Below are positions 1-7,743 of a DNA stretch of 64,000 nucleotides, piece after piece. Where the stretch lies: positions 1 to 64,000 of the forward strand of contig LJCW01000087.1 of NCBI GenBank assembly GCA_001298555.1, written 5' to 3'. The DNA is from Actinobacteria bacterium OV450 (lineage in GTDB: Bacteria; Actinomycetota; Actinomycetes; Streptomycetales; Streptomycetaceae). Numbering within the stretch: the stretch's first letter is position 1; each line of letters starts with the position of its first letter. The notes under the pieces are model-generated. The model was given only the letters and a program-made list of their open reading frames with translations, made no database searches and had not been told where the DNA came from. The translations under genes and the position numbers were made by a program.

Positions 1-120
1 GCGGGGCGGTCCTGCCCCCGGGGGGGGGGGCGCCCTGGCCGCCCCGGGGGGGGGGGGGGGGGGGGGGGCGGGGGGGGGGGGCGGGGGGGGGGCGCGCGAC
101 GCCCCGGGGGACGCCCGCCC
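1..120. repeat. Poly-G/poly-C low-complexity window end
   Basis: Long runs of G interrupted by single C characters fill most of this stretch, and the preceding C/G-rich bases up to about 145 are also biased. The GMC oxidoreductase frame that is clean down to about position 143 turns here into glycine, arginine and proline runs that do not look like the family. The simplest reading is a low-quality contig or read end rather than biology. Confidence 0.8.
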
Positions 121-1123
121 GCCGCTCCCCGCCGCCGCCCGCGCCGCGGCGCCGGCGGTAACGGCGGTCGTCGGTCTGCGCCCCCACCAGACCCTCCGAG
201 TTGGTCCGGGTCAGCTCGCCGAGCCGGTCCGAGATCCGCGGGAGCAGCCCGTTGTCCTTCATCGTGTGCAGCAGCGTCTGGGTGCCGTACGTGCCCGCCG
301 CGACGACCACGTACCGGGCGCGCAGCTCCTTGGCGATGCCCCGGCGACGGGCGTCGGTGGGGACGGTGCGGATCCGGTACCCGCCCTCGGGGTGCTCGGC
401 GAGCGCGGTGACGGTGGTCATCGGGTGGATGACGGCGCCGGCGCGTTCGGCGAGGTGGAGGTAGTTCTCGTTCAGGGTGTTCTTCGCGCCGTGCCGGCAG
501 CCGGTCATGCACTCCCCGCACTCGGTGCAGGCCTTGCGGGCGGGGCCGGCGCCGCCGAAGTACGGGTCGGGGACCTCCTGGCCGGGGCGGGCCTCGCACC
601 CTCCCCCGGCGTCCGCGCCGTCACCGAAGAAGACGCCGACCGGGGCCATGTGGAAGGAGTCCCCGACGCCCATCCTCTCGGCGGCGGCCTTCAGGTGGAC
701 GTCGGAGGGGGTCATCGTCGGGTTGAGTCGGACTCCGAGCATCCGCTTGGCCTGGTCGTAGTACGGGGCCAGTTCGTCACGCCAGTCGGTGATGGACGCC
801 CACTGCCGGTCCTCGAAGAAGGCGGTGGGCGGCACGTACAGGGTGTTGGCGTAGTTGAGCGAGCCTCCGCCCACCCCGGCGCCCGCGAGCACCATCACGT
901 TGCCGAGCAGGTGGATCCGCTGGATCCCGTACAGGCCGAGGGCCGGGGCCCACAGGTAGTTCCGCAGGTCCCAGCTGTTCCTGGGCAGGCCCTCGCGGGT
1001 GAACCGGCGCCCCGCCTCCAGGACGCCGACCCGGTACCCCTTCTCGGTCAGCCGCAGCGCCGAGACCGACCCTCCGAAACCCGATCCGATGACGATGACG
1101 TCGTAGTCGTACGGCTCAGACAC
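1..1123 (-). CDS. GMC-family FAD oxidoreductase, cholesterol-oxidase type (3' end outside window)
   Basis: The N-terminal ~327 residues of a flavin-dependent alcohol/sterol oxidoreductase are readable. The GTG start at 1123 follows an AAGGGG-like site. The FAD Rossmann motif GSGFGG sits at residues 13-18 and a second glycine-rich FAD motif (GAGVGGGS) at 81-88. Cysteines 199, 202, 205 and 209 (CTECGECMTGC) form the cluster seen in the cholesterol-oxidase-like branch of the family. The gene lies 28 nt downstream of gabD2 on the same strand, so the two are probably co-transcribed. The stop codon is outside the window, and translation below about position 140 is unreliable because of the poly-G end. 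The family is clear; the substrate cannot be told from sequence. Confidence 0.85.
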   Translation of the reverse strand, partial: MSEPYDYDVIVIGSGFGGSVSALRLTEKGYRVGVLEAGRRFTREGLPRNSWDLRNYLWAPALGLYGIQRIHLLGNVMVLAGAGVGGGSLNYANTLYVPPTAFFEDRQWASITDWRDELAPYYDQAKRMLGVRLNPTMTPSDVHLKAAAERMGVGDSFHMAPVGVFFGDGADAGGGCEARPGQEVPDPYFGGAGPARKACTECGECMTGCRHGAKNTLNENYLHLAERAGAVIHPMTTVTALAEHPEGGYRIRTVPTDARRRGIAKELRARYVVVAAGTYGTQTLLHTMKDNGLLPRISDRLGELTRTNSEGLVGAQTDDRRYRRRRGAGGGGERRAGVPRGVARPPPAPPPRPPPPPPPRGGQGAPPPGGRTAP

Positions 1124-1151
1124 GGTGCTGCCCCTTGGACGAGTCGGAGGA

Positions 1152-2780
1152 TCAACGGAGTCGCAGCGCCTTCATGACCTTGAGGCTGCGCGTCATGAAC
1201 GCCGCGTACTTCTCGTCGTCCATGCCCAGCGAGGGCGCCATCGGGAGCAGCCGCTGGTGGGCGACCGTCTGGGCCTCGGTGTACTTGAGGATGCCCTCGG
1301 AGCCGTGCCGGCGGCCGAGCCCGGAGTCCTTCATGCCGCCCATGGGCGCCTGCGCGCTGCCGTAGGCGGGGGCGTAGCCCTCGTTGATGTTGACGGTGCC
1401 GGTGCGCAGGCGGGCTGCGACGGCGTGGCCGCGGCGGGCGTCCTTGGTCCAGACGCTGGAGTTGAGTCCGTACGCGGTGGAGTTGGCCGCGGCGACGGCC
1501 TCGTCCTCGTCGGTGAACCGGTAGACCGACACGACCGGGCCGAAGGTCTCCTCGCCGCAGACCGCCATCGGCGCCTCGACGCCGTCGAGGATGGTGGGCT
1601 CGTAGAACAGCGGCCCGATGTCGGGGCGGGCGGTGCCGCCCGCGACGAGGGTGGCGCCCTTGGCGACGGCCTCGTCGACGTGCCGCTGCACGGTCTCCAG
1701 CTGGCGCTCGCCGACCAGCGATCCCATGTCGGCGCCGTACGCGAGGGAGGCGCCGAGCCGCATGGCCTTCGTACGGGCGGCGAAGCGCTCGACGAACGCG
1801 TCGGCGATCGAGGCGTGGACGTACAGCCGCTCGATGGAGATGCACAGCTGGCCCGCGGAGGAGAAGCAGGCGCGGACGGCCCCCGCGGCGGCCTTCTCGA
1901 TGTCGGCGTCGGCGAGGACGAGCATGGCGTTCTTGCCGCCGAGTTCGAGGGAGACCCCGACCAGGCGGTCGGCGGCGCCCCGGGCCACCTCGCGGCCGGT
2001 GCGCGTGGAGCCGGTGAAGGAGACGTAGTCGGCGTGGCGGACCACCTCGGGGCCGACGACGGGTCCCTCGCCGAGGACGATCTGGAAGACCTCGGCGGGC
2101 AGTCCGGCCTCGATCAGCAGGTCCCGGGCCCACAGGGCGGTGAGCGCGGTCTCGGTGTCGGGCTTCATCACGACGGCGTTGCCGGAGACGAAGGCGGGCA
2201 GCGCGTCGCCGACGGAGAGTTCGAGGGGGTAGTTCCAGGGGGCGATCTGGCCGACGACCCCGCGGGGCTGGCGCAGCTCGGTGACCTTGGTGAGGGTGGG
2301 CATGGCGCCCGTGTGGCCCTTGGGGCGCAGGTACGCGGGGGCCTTGCGGCCGTAGTGGCGGGAGGCGACGGCGACGGCCTGGACCTCCTCGTGGGCGTGC
2401 AGGCGGGCCTTGCCGGTCTCCAGCTGGATGAGGTCGAGCACCTCGGCCTGCCGGGCCAGCACCAGGTCGTGGAAGCGGAGCAGTACGGCGGCCCGCTTGC
2501 GTACGGGGACGGCGGCCCAGGCGCCCTGGGCGGCGCGGGCCCGCCCGAAGGCCTCGGCGACGTCCTCGGGGGTGGCCTCCGGGAGGTCCGCCAGCTTGGC
2601 CCCGGTGAAGGGGGTGTGGTTGGCGGTGCGGCCGGAGCCGATCACTCCGCGGGTGAGCCGGGCGACCAGGTCGGGGGTCACCACGTCGGCGGCGGTGCGG
2701 GCACCGGCCGGGGCCGGGGCGACCGGGTTGGTGGGCTGCGGTGCGCTGCGGAGGGGGGCCGGGGCCTGCGTGTCCGTCAT
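1152..2780 (-). CDS. gabD2: Succinate-semialdehyde dehydrogenase (NADP+)
   Basis: This is a 542-residue aldehyde dehydrogenase that oxidises succinic semialdehyde to succinate, closing the GABA shunt in the cytoplasm. The general base Glu279 (LELGGKN) and the nucleophile Cys313 (SAGQLCIS) are present, as is the cofactor-binding lysine in VVMKPDTE near 206. Length and the long disordered Ala/Pro N-terminus match the actinobacterial GabD2 type. The ATG at 2780 has no good Shine-Dalgarno site, but TACGCT lies seven bases upstream, so a leaderless mRNA is likely. The GMC oxidoreductase follows 28 nt downstream. Substrate is inferred from family resemblance; another semialdehyde cannot be excluded. 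Confidence 0.87.
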   Translation of the reverse strand: MTDTQAPAPLRSAPQPTNPVAPAPAGARTAADVVTPDLVARLTRGVIGSGRTANHTPFTGAKLADLPEATPEDVAEAFGRARAAQGAWAAVPVRKRAAVLLRFHDLVLARQAEVLDLIQLETGKARLHAHEEVQAVAVASRHYGRKAPAYLRPKGHTGAMPTLTKVTELRQPRGVVGQIAPWNYPLELSVGDALPAFVSGNAVVMKPDTETALTALWARDLLIEAGLPAEVFQIVLGEGPVVGPEVVRHADYVSFTGSTRTGREVARGAADRLVGVSLELGGKNAMLVLADADIEKAAAGAVRACFSSAGQLCISIERLYVHASIADAFVERFAARTKAMRLGASLAYGADMGSLVGERQLETVQRHVDEAVAKGATLVAGGTARPDIGPLFYEPTILDGVEAPMAVCGEETFGPVVSVYRFTDEDEAVAAANSTAYGLNSSVWTKDARRGHAVAARLRTGTVNINEGYAPAYGSAQAPMGGMKDSGLGRRHGSEGILKYTEAQTVAHQRLLPMAPSLGMDDEKYAAFMTRSLKVMKALRLR

Positions 2781-2891
2781 GGCGGTGAGCGTATTCCGCC
2801 CGCGGGGCTTTGGGTACCCGTCGGTAACCCGATTTTGCCTTTTCCGCCAGCGATCGCTGGCGCAATGGCCGGTACGCCCCCGCCGGCCGGG

Positions 2892-4565
2892 TCAGCCCTT
2901 CTTCGCGGGCGGGTCCCAGCCGCTCAGCACGTTGTCGAACTGGGCGCGGGTGGTCTGCCAGTCGGCCGCCGGACCCGACATGTACACCGCGTACTCGGTG
3001 CCGTCCGGGGCGATGTACATCTGCTCGATCGCCCGGCGCGGCCCGGCATGCGTGCCCTTCTCCGTCCAGGTGAAGTCCCACAGGGCGGCGCGAGTGCTGT
3101 CCCGGAAGGTGTTCTGGTTCAGCTTCTGCCGCTTGTAGTCCGTCCGCTGCTTGAGCTGCTTCTCCAGGTCGAGCAGGTGCATGTACGGGTTGGCGAAGTC
3201 AGGCGTGGAGTCGGAGGCGATCCGGATGAAGTGCTTCCCGTTGTCCGGGGTGTAGTCGATCTGGTCGCCGTCCATCTGGCGCTTCCAGCCGTCCGGGACG
3301 AACAGCGTGAAGCCCGCCGGATCGGTGACCTCGGTGTAGCCGGCCGGAGGGGCAGCGTCCGCTTCGCCGTCCTGCTGATCGGGTGCGCTCGCGTTCTTGT
3401 CGGAGCCGTCGCCGTTGCCCGCGCCCCCGTCCGTGTCCCCGGTGAACTTCAGCACGCCGAAGACGGCGCCGCCGCCGATCAGCGCCGCCACGAGGGCCAC
3501 GGCCGCCGCCCGCTTGATCCGGCCGCCGCTCACCGCCGGACCCGCCGGTGCGGCGGGCGGTCCGGGCTGCTCGGGCAGGGCCGTCGTGCGCACCTGATCG
3601 GGCGCCGACGGCGTCTTCGCGGCGGACTCGGCCTGCGCCCCGGAGTCGGCGCCCGCGGTGTCGGGTTCCTGGGCGTCGGCCAGTTCCTGCGGGGTCACCG
3701 CGCGCGTGGGCACGTACGCCTGCGCCGCCTTCGGCTCCCGCCCCTCCATCGCCTCGATCAGCATCCGCTCGGTCTCCTGCGCCGAGGGCCGCTCGTCCGG
3801 GTCCTTGCGCAGCAGGGCGGTGATGACCGGCCCCAGGGCGCCGGACTGCCGCAGCGCCGGCGGCTCGTCGTTGACGACGGCCTGGAGGCTGGAGATGGGC
3901 GAGGTGCGGCGGAACGGCGAACGCGCCTCGACGGCCGTGTACAGGGTCGCGCCCAGCGACCACAGGTCGGAGGCCGTGCCGGGGGTCCCGCCGGTGACCC
4001 GCTCCGGGGCCAGGTAGTCGATGGATCCGACGATCTCGCCGGTCCGCGTGATGGAGGAGTCGCCCTCGATCGCGGCGATCCCGAAGTCCGTGAGCAGGAC
4101 CCGGCCGTCCTTGGCGAGCAGCACGTTGCCCGGCTTGACGTCCCGGTGCAGGACTCCGACCGCGTGCGCGGCGCGCAGCGCGCCCAGGACGTGCAGGCCG
4201 ATCCGGGCCGCCTCGGCGGGCTCGATCCGGCCGGCCGCCTTCGCCGCGTCCGCGAGGGAGGGACCGTCGATGTACTCCATGACGATCCACGGCCGGTCGT
4301 CGTGTTCCAGCACGTCGTGGACGACCACGACCGCCGGGTGCTGGATCCGGGCCGCGGCCCTGGCCTCCTTCTGGGTCCGGGCGTGCAGCACCTCCCGGTC
4401 GGCCTGGGCGACGTACAGACCCGCCGTCAGTTCCTTGACGGCGACGGTCCTGTGCAGCAGCTCGTCATGCGCGCGCCACACCTTGCCCATGCCGCCGCTG
4501 CCGATGGGCTCCACGAGCCGGTACCGGCCAGCGAGCACCGCGCCCGCACCTGTCTGCTGTTCCAC
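2892..4565 (-). CDS. Membrane Ser/Thr protein kinase A (PknB-like) with extracytoplasmic domain
   Basis: This is a 557-residue Hanks-type kinase. The N-terminal catalytic domain (about 14-275) has the glycine loop GSGGMG, the ATP lysine K44, HRDVKPGN with D142 and DFG at 160-162, so it should be active. A Pro/Ala linker leads to one membrane helix at about 352-374. The C-terminal ~150 residues lie outside the cell and start with GYTEVTDPAGF and VPDGW. That ectodomain resembles the ones in the two kinases just upstream (4680-7613 and 7744-10158), and there are no PASTA repeats. The three genes lie head to tail, about 115-130 nt apart. The ligand and targets are unknown. Confidence 0.88.
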   Translation of the reverse strand: MEQQTGAGAVLAGRYRLVEPIGSGGMGKVWRAHDELLHRTVAVKELTAGLYVAQADREVLHARTQKEARAAARIQHPAVVVVHDVLEHDDRPWIVMEYIDGPSLADAAKAAGRIEPAEAARIGLHVLGALRAAHAVGVLHRDVKPGNVLLAKDGRVLLTDFGIAAIEGDSSITRTGEIVGSIDYLAPERVTGGTPGTASDLWSLGATLYTAVEARSPFRRTSPISSLQAVVNDEPPALRQSGALGPVITALLRKDPDERPSAQETERMLIEAMEGREPKAAQAYVPTRAVTPQELADAQEPDTAGADSGAQAESAAKTPSAPDQVRTTALPEQPGPPAAPAGPAVSGGRIKRAAAVALVAALIGGGAVFGVLKFTGDTDGGAGNGDGSDKNASAPDQQDGEADAAPPAGYTEVTDPAGFTLFVPDGWKRQMDGDQIDYTPDNGKHFIRIASDSTPDFANPYMHLLDLEKQLKQRTDYKRQKLNQNTFRDSTRAALWDFTWTEKGTHAGPRRAIEQMYIAPDGTEYAVYMSGPAADWQTTRAQFDNVLSGWDPPAKKG

Positions 4566-4679
4566 GAAACCCCGCCACTCTGTGCACTTCGGGCCAGATT
4601 ACGGAGCCCCCGGGGCTCCTGGAACCGTGAAGGCGCGGTTCCGGCAGCACTGTGACGCAATCGCCGTACTGATTGACCG

Positions 4680-7613
4680 TCACCCGCCCGCCCGGTAACT
4701 CCCCGTGGCCTTTTCGAAGACTTCGGTGACCTTGCCCTCGCCGTCCTGCGGCCCCGAGACCATGACGACGTGGTAACTGCCGCCCAGCGCCACGACGAAG
4801 TTCCGGGCGACGACGCTGCGGCCGTTGCCGTCGATCCACGTGTACCGGCCGGTGGCACGGAGCTGCTGGCCGACCTTCGTCGTCTTGACGTCGCCGCCGC
4901 TGGCCCAGGTGGAGGAGCGGTACGGGGCCAGCTCGGGCTCCTTGTCCTTCTGGTACGTCGCCGGGTCCGGGCTGCCGTCCACCTTGTCCCGGCCGGGGAC
5001 CACGGTCAGGACGTACTCCCCGTCGGTGTAGCGGACCTGACCGGCCTCGTTCATGCCGCGCCGCTCCCATCCGTCGGGGACGGCGATCTCGAAGTGCTCG
5101 GGGTCCTGCTGGGTGGTGTAACCGGCGGGTGCGGGCGGGGGCGCGGACCGGGGCGTCTGGCCCGGCTTGTCCGCAGCCGGGGCCGAGGCGGACGCCGACG
5201 GGGACGCGGCCGGGGAAGCCGCCGGGGACTGCCGCCCGACGGGGGCCTTGGCGGCGGCGTCCTCGTCCTGCTCCCCGGCGCGGGGCAGGAAGAGCAGCGC
5301 GTACGCCACCGCGCCGGCGAGCAGCGCGAGAACACCGACGAGCAGGGTCCGCCCGAGGGACCGCGGCGTGCGGGAGGCGGCGGGATTGCGGTGCCGGCCG
5401 TGCAGGTCGCCCCGCCGGCGTACGACGGGCAGCCGCGCGGGGTCCGGCTCCGGCATCGGGAGCGCCGCGAGGCCGCCGTCCGGCTCGGGGGCGGACCGTA
5501 CCAGGGAGCGCAGCCAGCCGCGGAGCTCCTCGAAGTCGGGGCGTTCGGTGGGGTCCTGGCGCAGCAGCGACTCCACGACCGGGCGCAGCGGGCCGCACTC
5601 CTCGGCGAAGGCCGGGGCCTCGGCGCAGACCATGTCGACGAGTTCGGTGACGCTGTCCTCGGGGTAGGGCGCATGGCCCTGGACGGCCCGGTACAACAGC
5701 GCGCCGAGCCCCCAGAGGTCGGTGGCCGGCCCGACGGGCGCGGCCAACTGCCAGGGGCCCGCGACGGATCCGGCCTGCTCGGGCGCCCACCGCTCGGTGA
5801 CGGCGCCGACGACGGCCATCCGCGTCTGCCGGGCCCGCTCCGCGTCCAGCCCGCTCCGTATCCCCCCGCCGCCCCAGCCGCCACCGGCGGACGCGGCGCG
5901 GTCCGCCGCGCCCTGACCGGGCCAGCCGTCCCGGGGCGCCCCGGCCGCGCCGGGCACCGGCGACGGGACCGGATCCGGCTCCCCGGCTCCCTGCGGCCGG
6001 GGGTGCACGGGCCGGCCCGGACGCGGGTACGGGCCCGTGCCGGCGCCCTCGCCGCTGCTCGGCGCGCCGGCCGGCTCCAGCCGGGCCCGGCCGTCCGGGT
6101 CGGCGGGGGGCAGGTACGAGGCCATGGTCGGGCGCGGGGCCGGGACCGGGGTCGCGGCCGGGCCGCCGATCCCGTGCGGCGGGGTCTGTGCGGGGCCCGC
6201 GAACCCGGCCTGCGGCCCGCCGGGTCGGAGGCGGGCGGACGGGTCCGGGGGCTCGGCCTCGGCTTGGTGGTAGCCCTCGGGCAGGGCGAGTTGCGCGGGC
6301 AGTGCGGGCCGGACCGGAGCCGGGTCGGGCCCCGGCGCGGGCTCCTGCTCCGGCACCGCCGGCACCGGCTGTCCGGCCGTCGGCAGCGCGGGCTGCCGGC
6401 GCGGCGTGGCCCCGTGCCAGGGCGCCTTCGTCCCGCCCTCAGGGCCCCCGTACGGATACGAGTACCCCTGCGGGAGGTTCGACCCCTGCGGCCTCGGCTC
6501 CGGCTCGGGCTCGGAGCCGCCGTTGCGCTGTTCCGTGACCCGCGCGGCGGCCGCCTGCGCCCCCGCCCGGTAGGCGGCGATGGCGCCGGCGCGGGCGGCG
6601 GCCCTCAGCTCGGGGCGCTCGCCCGCCGCCTCGGGGGTGATGTGGTCGGAGTACCGCGGGCCGGTGTCGTACCCGGGCGCCACGAGCGGCGCGTACCCGC
6701 CCGCGCCCGGACCGCCGTCCGACCCCGGACCGCCGTCCGTCCGCGGACCGCCGTCCGACCCCGGACCGCTGCCCGTCCGCGGACCGCCGTCCGACCCCGG
6801 ACCGCTGCCCGTCCGCGGACCGCCGTCCGACCCGGCCGGCTCGACTCCCTGCGGCCCCCGTAAGGCAAGTCCCGTACCGCCCGCGTCCGGAGCCGGCTCG
6901 GCGCCGTACGACGTACCGGGGAGCGGACCGCCGTCCGCGTGCCCGGCCCCGCCTCGGTCCGGTCCGAGGGAGGGCGCACCGCCGGCCGGACCACCGCCCG
7001 GGGCGTGCCCGCCCGGCGCCGGGGTGGACTCCGGGGGGACCGGGTCGTAGCCGCAGAGGGCGTCTTCCGCGGCGCCCGCCGCCAGCCCCGTCAGGACGAC
7101 CCGTCCGTCATCGCATATCAACACGGTCCGGGCCGTGATGTTCCGGTGGGTCCAGCCGTGCGCGTGCAGCACCCGCAGCGCGGTCAGCACGTCGGCGGCG
7201 ACCTCCGCCGCCCGGTACGGACTCAGCGGTTCCTCGGCGATCAGCGCCGCCAGCGGACGCGCCGGCACCAACTCGCTCACTATCCACAGCGAACCGCCCT
7301 CGGCGAACACGTCGAAGACCTGGTCCAGTCGCGGATGGTCCGGCACGGACGCGGCCGCCTGCGCGGCGGCGATGGCCCGGCGCACGGCCGGAAGGTCCCC
7401 CGCCGAGCGGCGCCCCGCCGGCCGGACCGCCTGCCCGAGCGGCTCGTCGAGCAGCTCGGCGTCCACGATCTCCGGCAACGGCACCTGGCGCACCAGGACT
7501 TCCTGCCCGCTGCGCGTGTCGAAGGCGCGGGTCTCGACCAGCTCGTACTCGTCCGACGGCGGCAGCGGCAGACGGTAGCGGTCGGCCAGGATCCGGCCCG
7601 CGTAGTCCTCCAC
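4680..7613 (-). CDS. Membrane Ser/Thr kinase B, probable pseudokinase with a large insertion
   Basis: This 977-residue protein starts at the GTG at 7613, behind a strong GGGGGAGG site; a longer in-frame start at 7664 lacks one. Kinase subdomains I-VII occupy about 1-185 but are degraded: the ATP lysine position reads VLVRQV, HRD is HRN (156-158) and DFG is replaced by LTGLA (174-178). About 420 residues of Gly/Pro/Glu-rich, probably disordered sequence follow. The kinase C-lobe then resumes at about 608 (WAPEQAG, DLWGLGALL, DPTERP). One membrane helix lies at about 754-776, followed by an ectodomain (GYTTQQDPEHF, VPDGW) like those of its neighbours. Catalytic activity is doubtful, and a scaffold or regulatory partner is an inference. 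Confidence 0.8.
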   Translation of the reverse strand: MEDYAGRILADRYRLPLPPSDEYELVETRAFDTRSGQEVLVRQVPLPEIVDAELLDEPLGQAVRPAGRRSAGDLPAVRRAIAAAQAAASVPDHPRLDQVFDVFAEGGSLWIVSELVPARPLAALIAEEPLSPYRAAEVAADVLTALRVLHAHGWTHRNITARTVLICDDGRVVLTGLAAGAAEDALCGYDPVPPESTPAPGGHAPGGGPAGGAPSLGPDRGGAGHADGGPLPGTSYGAEPAPDAGGTGLALRGPQGVEPAGSDGGPRTGSGPGSDGGPRTGSGPGSDGGPRTDGGPGSDGGPGAGGYAPLVAPGYDTGPRYSDHITPEAAGERPELRAAARAGAIAAYRAGAQAAAARVTEQRNGGSEPEPEPRPQGSNLPQGYSYPYGGPEGGTKAPWHGATPRRQPALPTAGQPVPAVPEQEPAPGPDPAPVRPALPAQLALPEGYHQAEAEPPDPSARLRPGGPQAGFAGPAQTPPHGIGGPAATPVPAPRPTMASYLPPADPDGRARLEPAGAPSSGEGAGTGPYPRPGRPVHPRPQGAGEPDPVPSPVPGAAGAPRDGWPGQGAADRAASAGGGWGGGGIRSGLDAERARQTRMAVVGAVTERWAPEQAGSVAGPWQLAAPVGPATDLWGLGALLYRAVQGHAPYPEDSVTELVDMVCAEAPAFAEECGPLRPVVESLLRQDPTERPDFEELRGWLRSLVRSAPEPDGGLAALPMPEPDPARLPVVRRRGDLHGRHRNPAASRTPRSLGRTLLVGVLALLAGAVAYALLFLPRAGEQDEDAAAKAPVGRQSPAASPAASPSASASAPAADKPGQTPRSAPPPAPAGYTTQQDPEHFEIAVPDGWERRGMNEAGQVRYTDGEYVLTVVPGRDKVDGSPDPATYQKDKEPELAPYRSSTWASGGDVKTTKVGQQLRATGRYTWIDGNGRSVVARNFVVALGGSYHVVMVSGPQDGEGKVTEVFEKATGSYRAGG
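6704..6830 (-). repeat. 36-bp tandem repeat inside kinase B
   Basis: About 3.5 copies of a 12-codon unit encode GSDGGPRTGSGP-type repeats (residues ~261-303) within the disordered insertion of the kinase-like protein. The copies are nearly identical in DNA as well as protein, which points to recent slippage and possible length variation between strains. Confidence 0.85.
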
Positions 7614-7743
7614 TTCGCCTCCCCCGAGTGCCGGGGCACACGTCCCCCATGGCCCCACTGCCACGATACGTCGCGCAGGGCGCCCGCGTCCCGGGCCTGG
7701 GAAGGCTCGTCACCCCGTCCGGTGTCGTCGGCCCGGCGGGTCG

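Noticed and set aside
1..120. G-quadruplex or telomere-like element
   Set aside because: The runs are too long and irregular, interrupt a coding frame and sit at the window edge; a sequencing artefact is simpler.
1125..4655. 1176-codon open frame on the plus strand over gabD2 and kinase A
   Set aside because: It is antisense to two clear families, and its translation is Gly/Arg/Val-rich without any domain. Such frames are common shadows in high-GC DNA.
7614..7664. Longer start of kinase B at 7664
   Set aside because: The GTG at 7613 has a strong ribosome-binding site directly upstream, and the extra 17 residues contain no family sequence.
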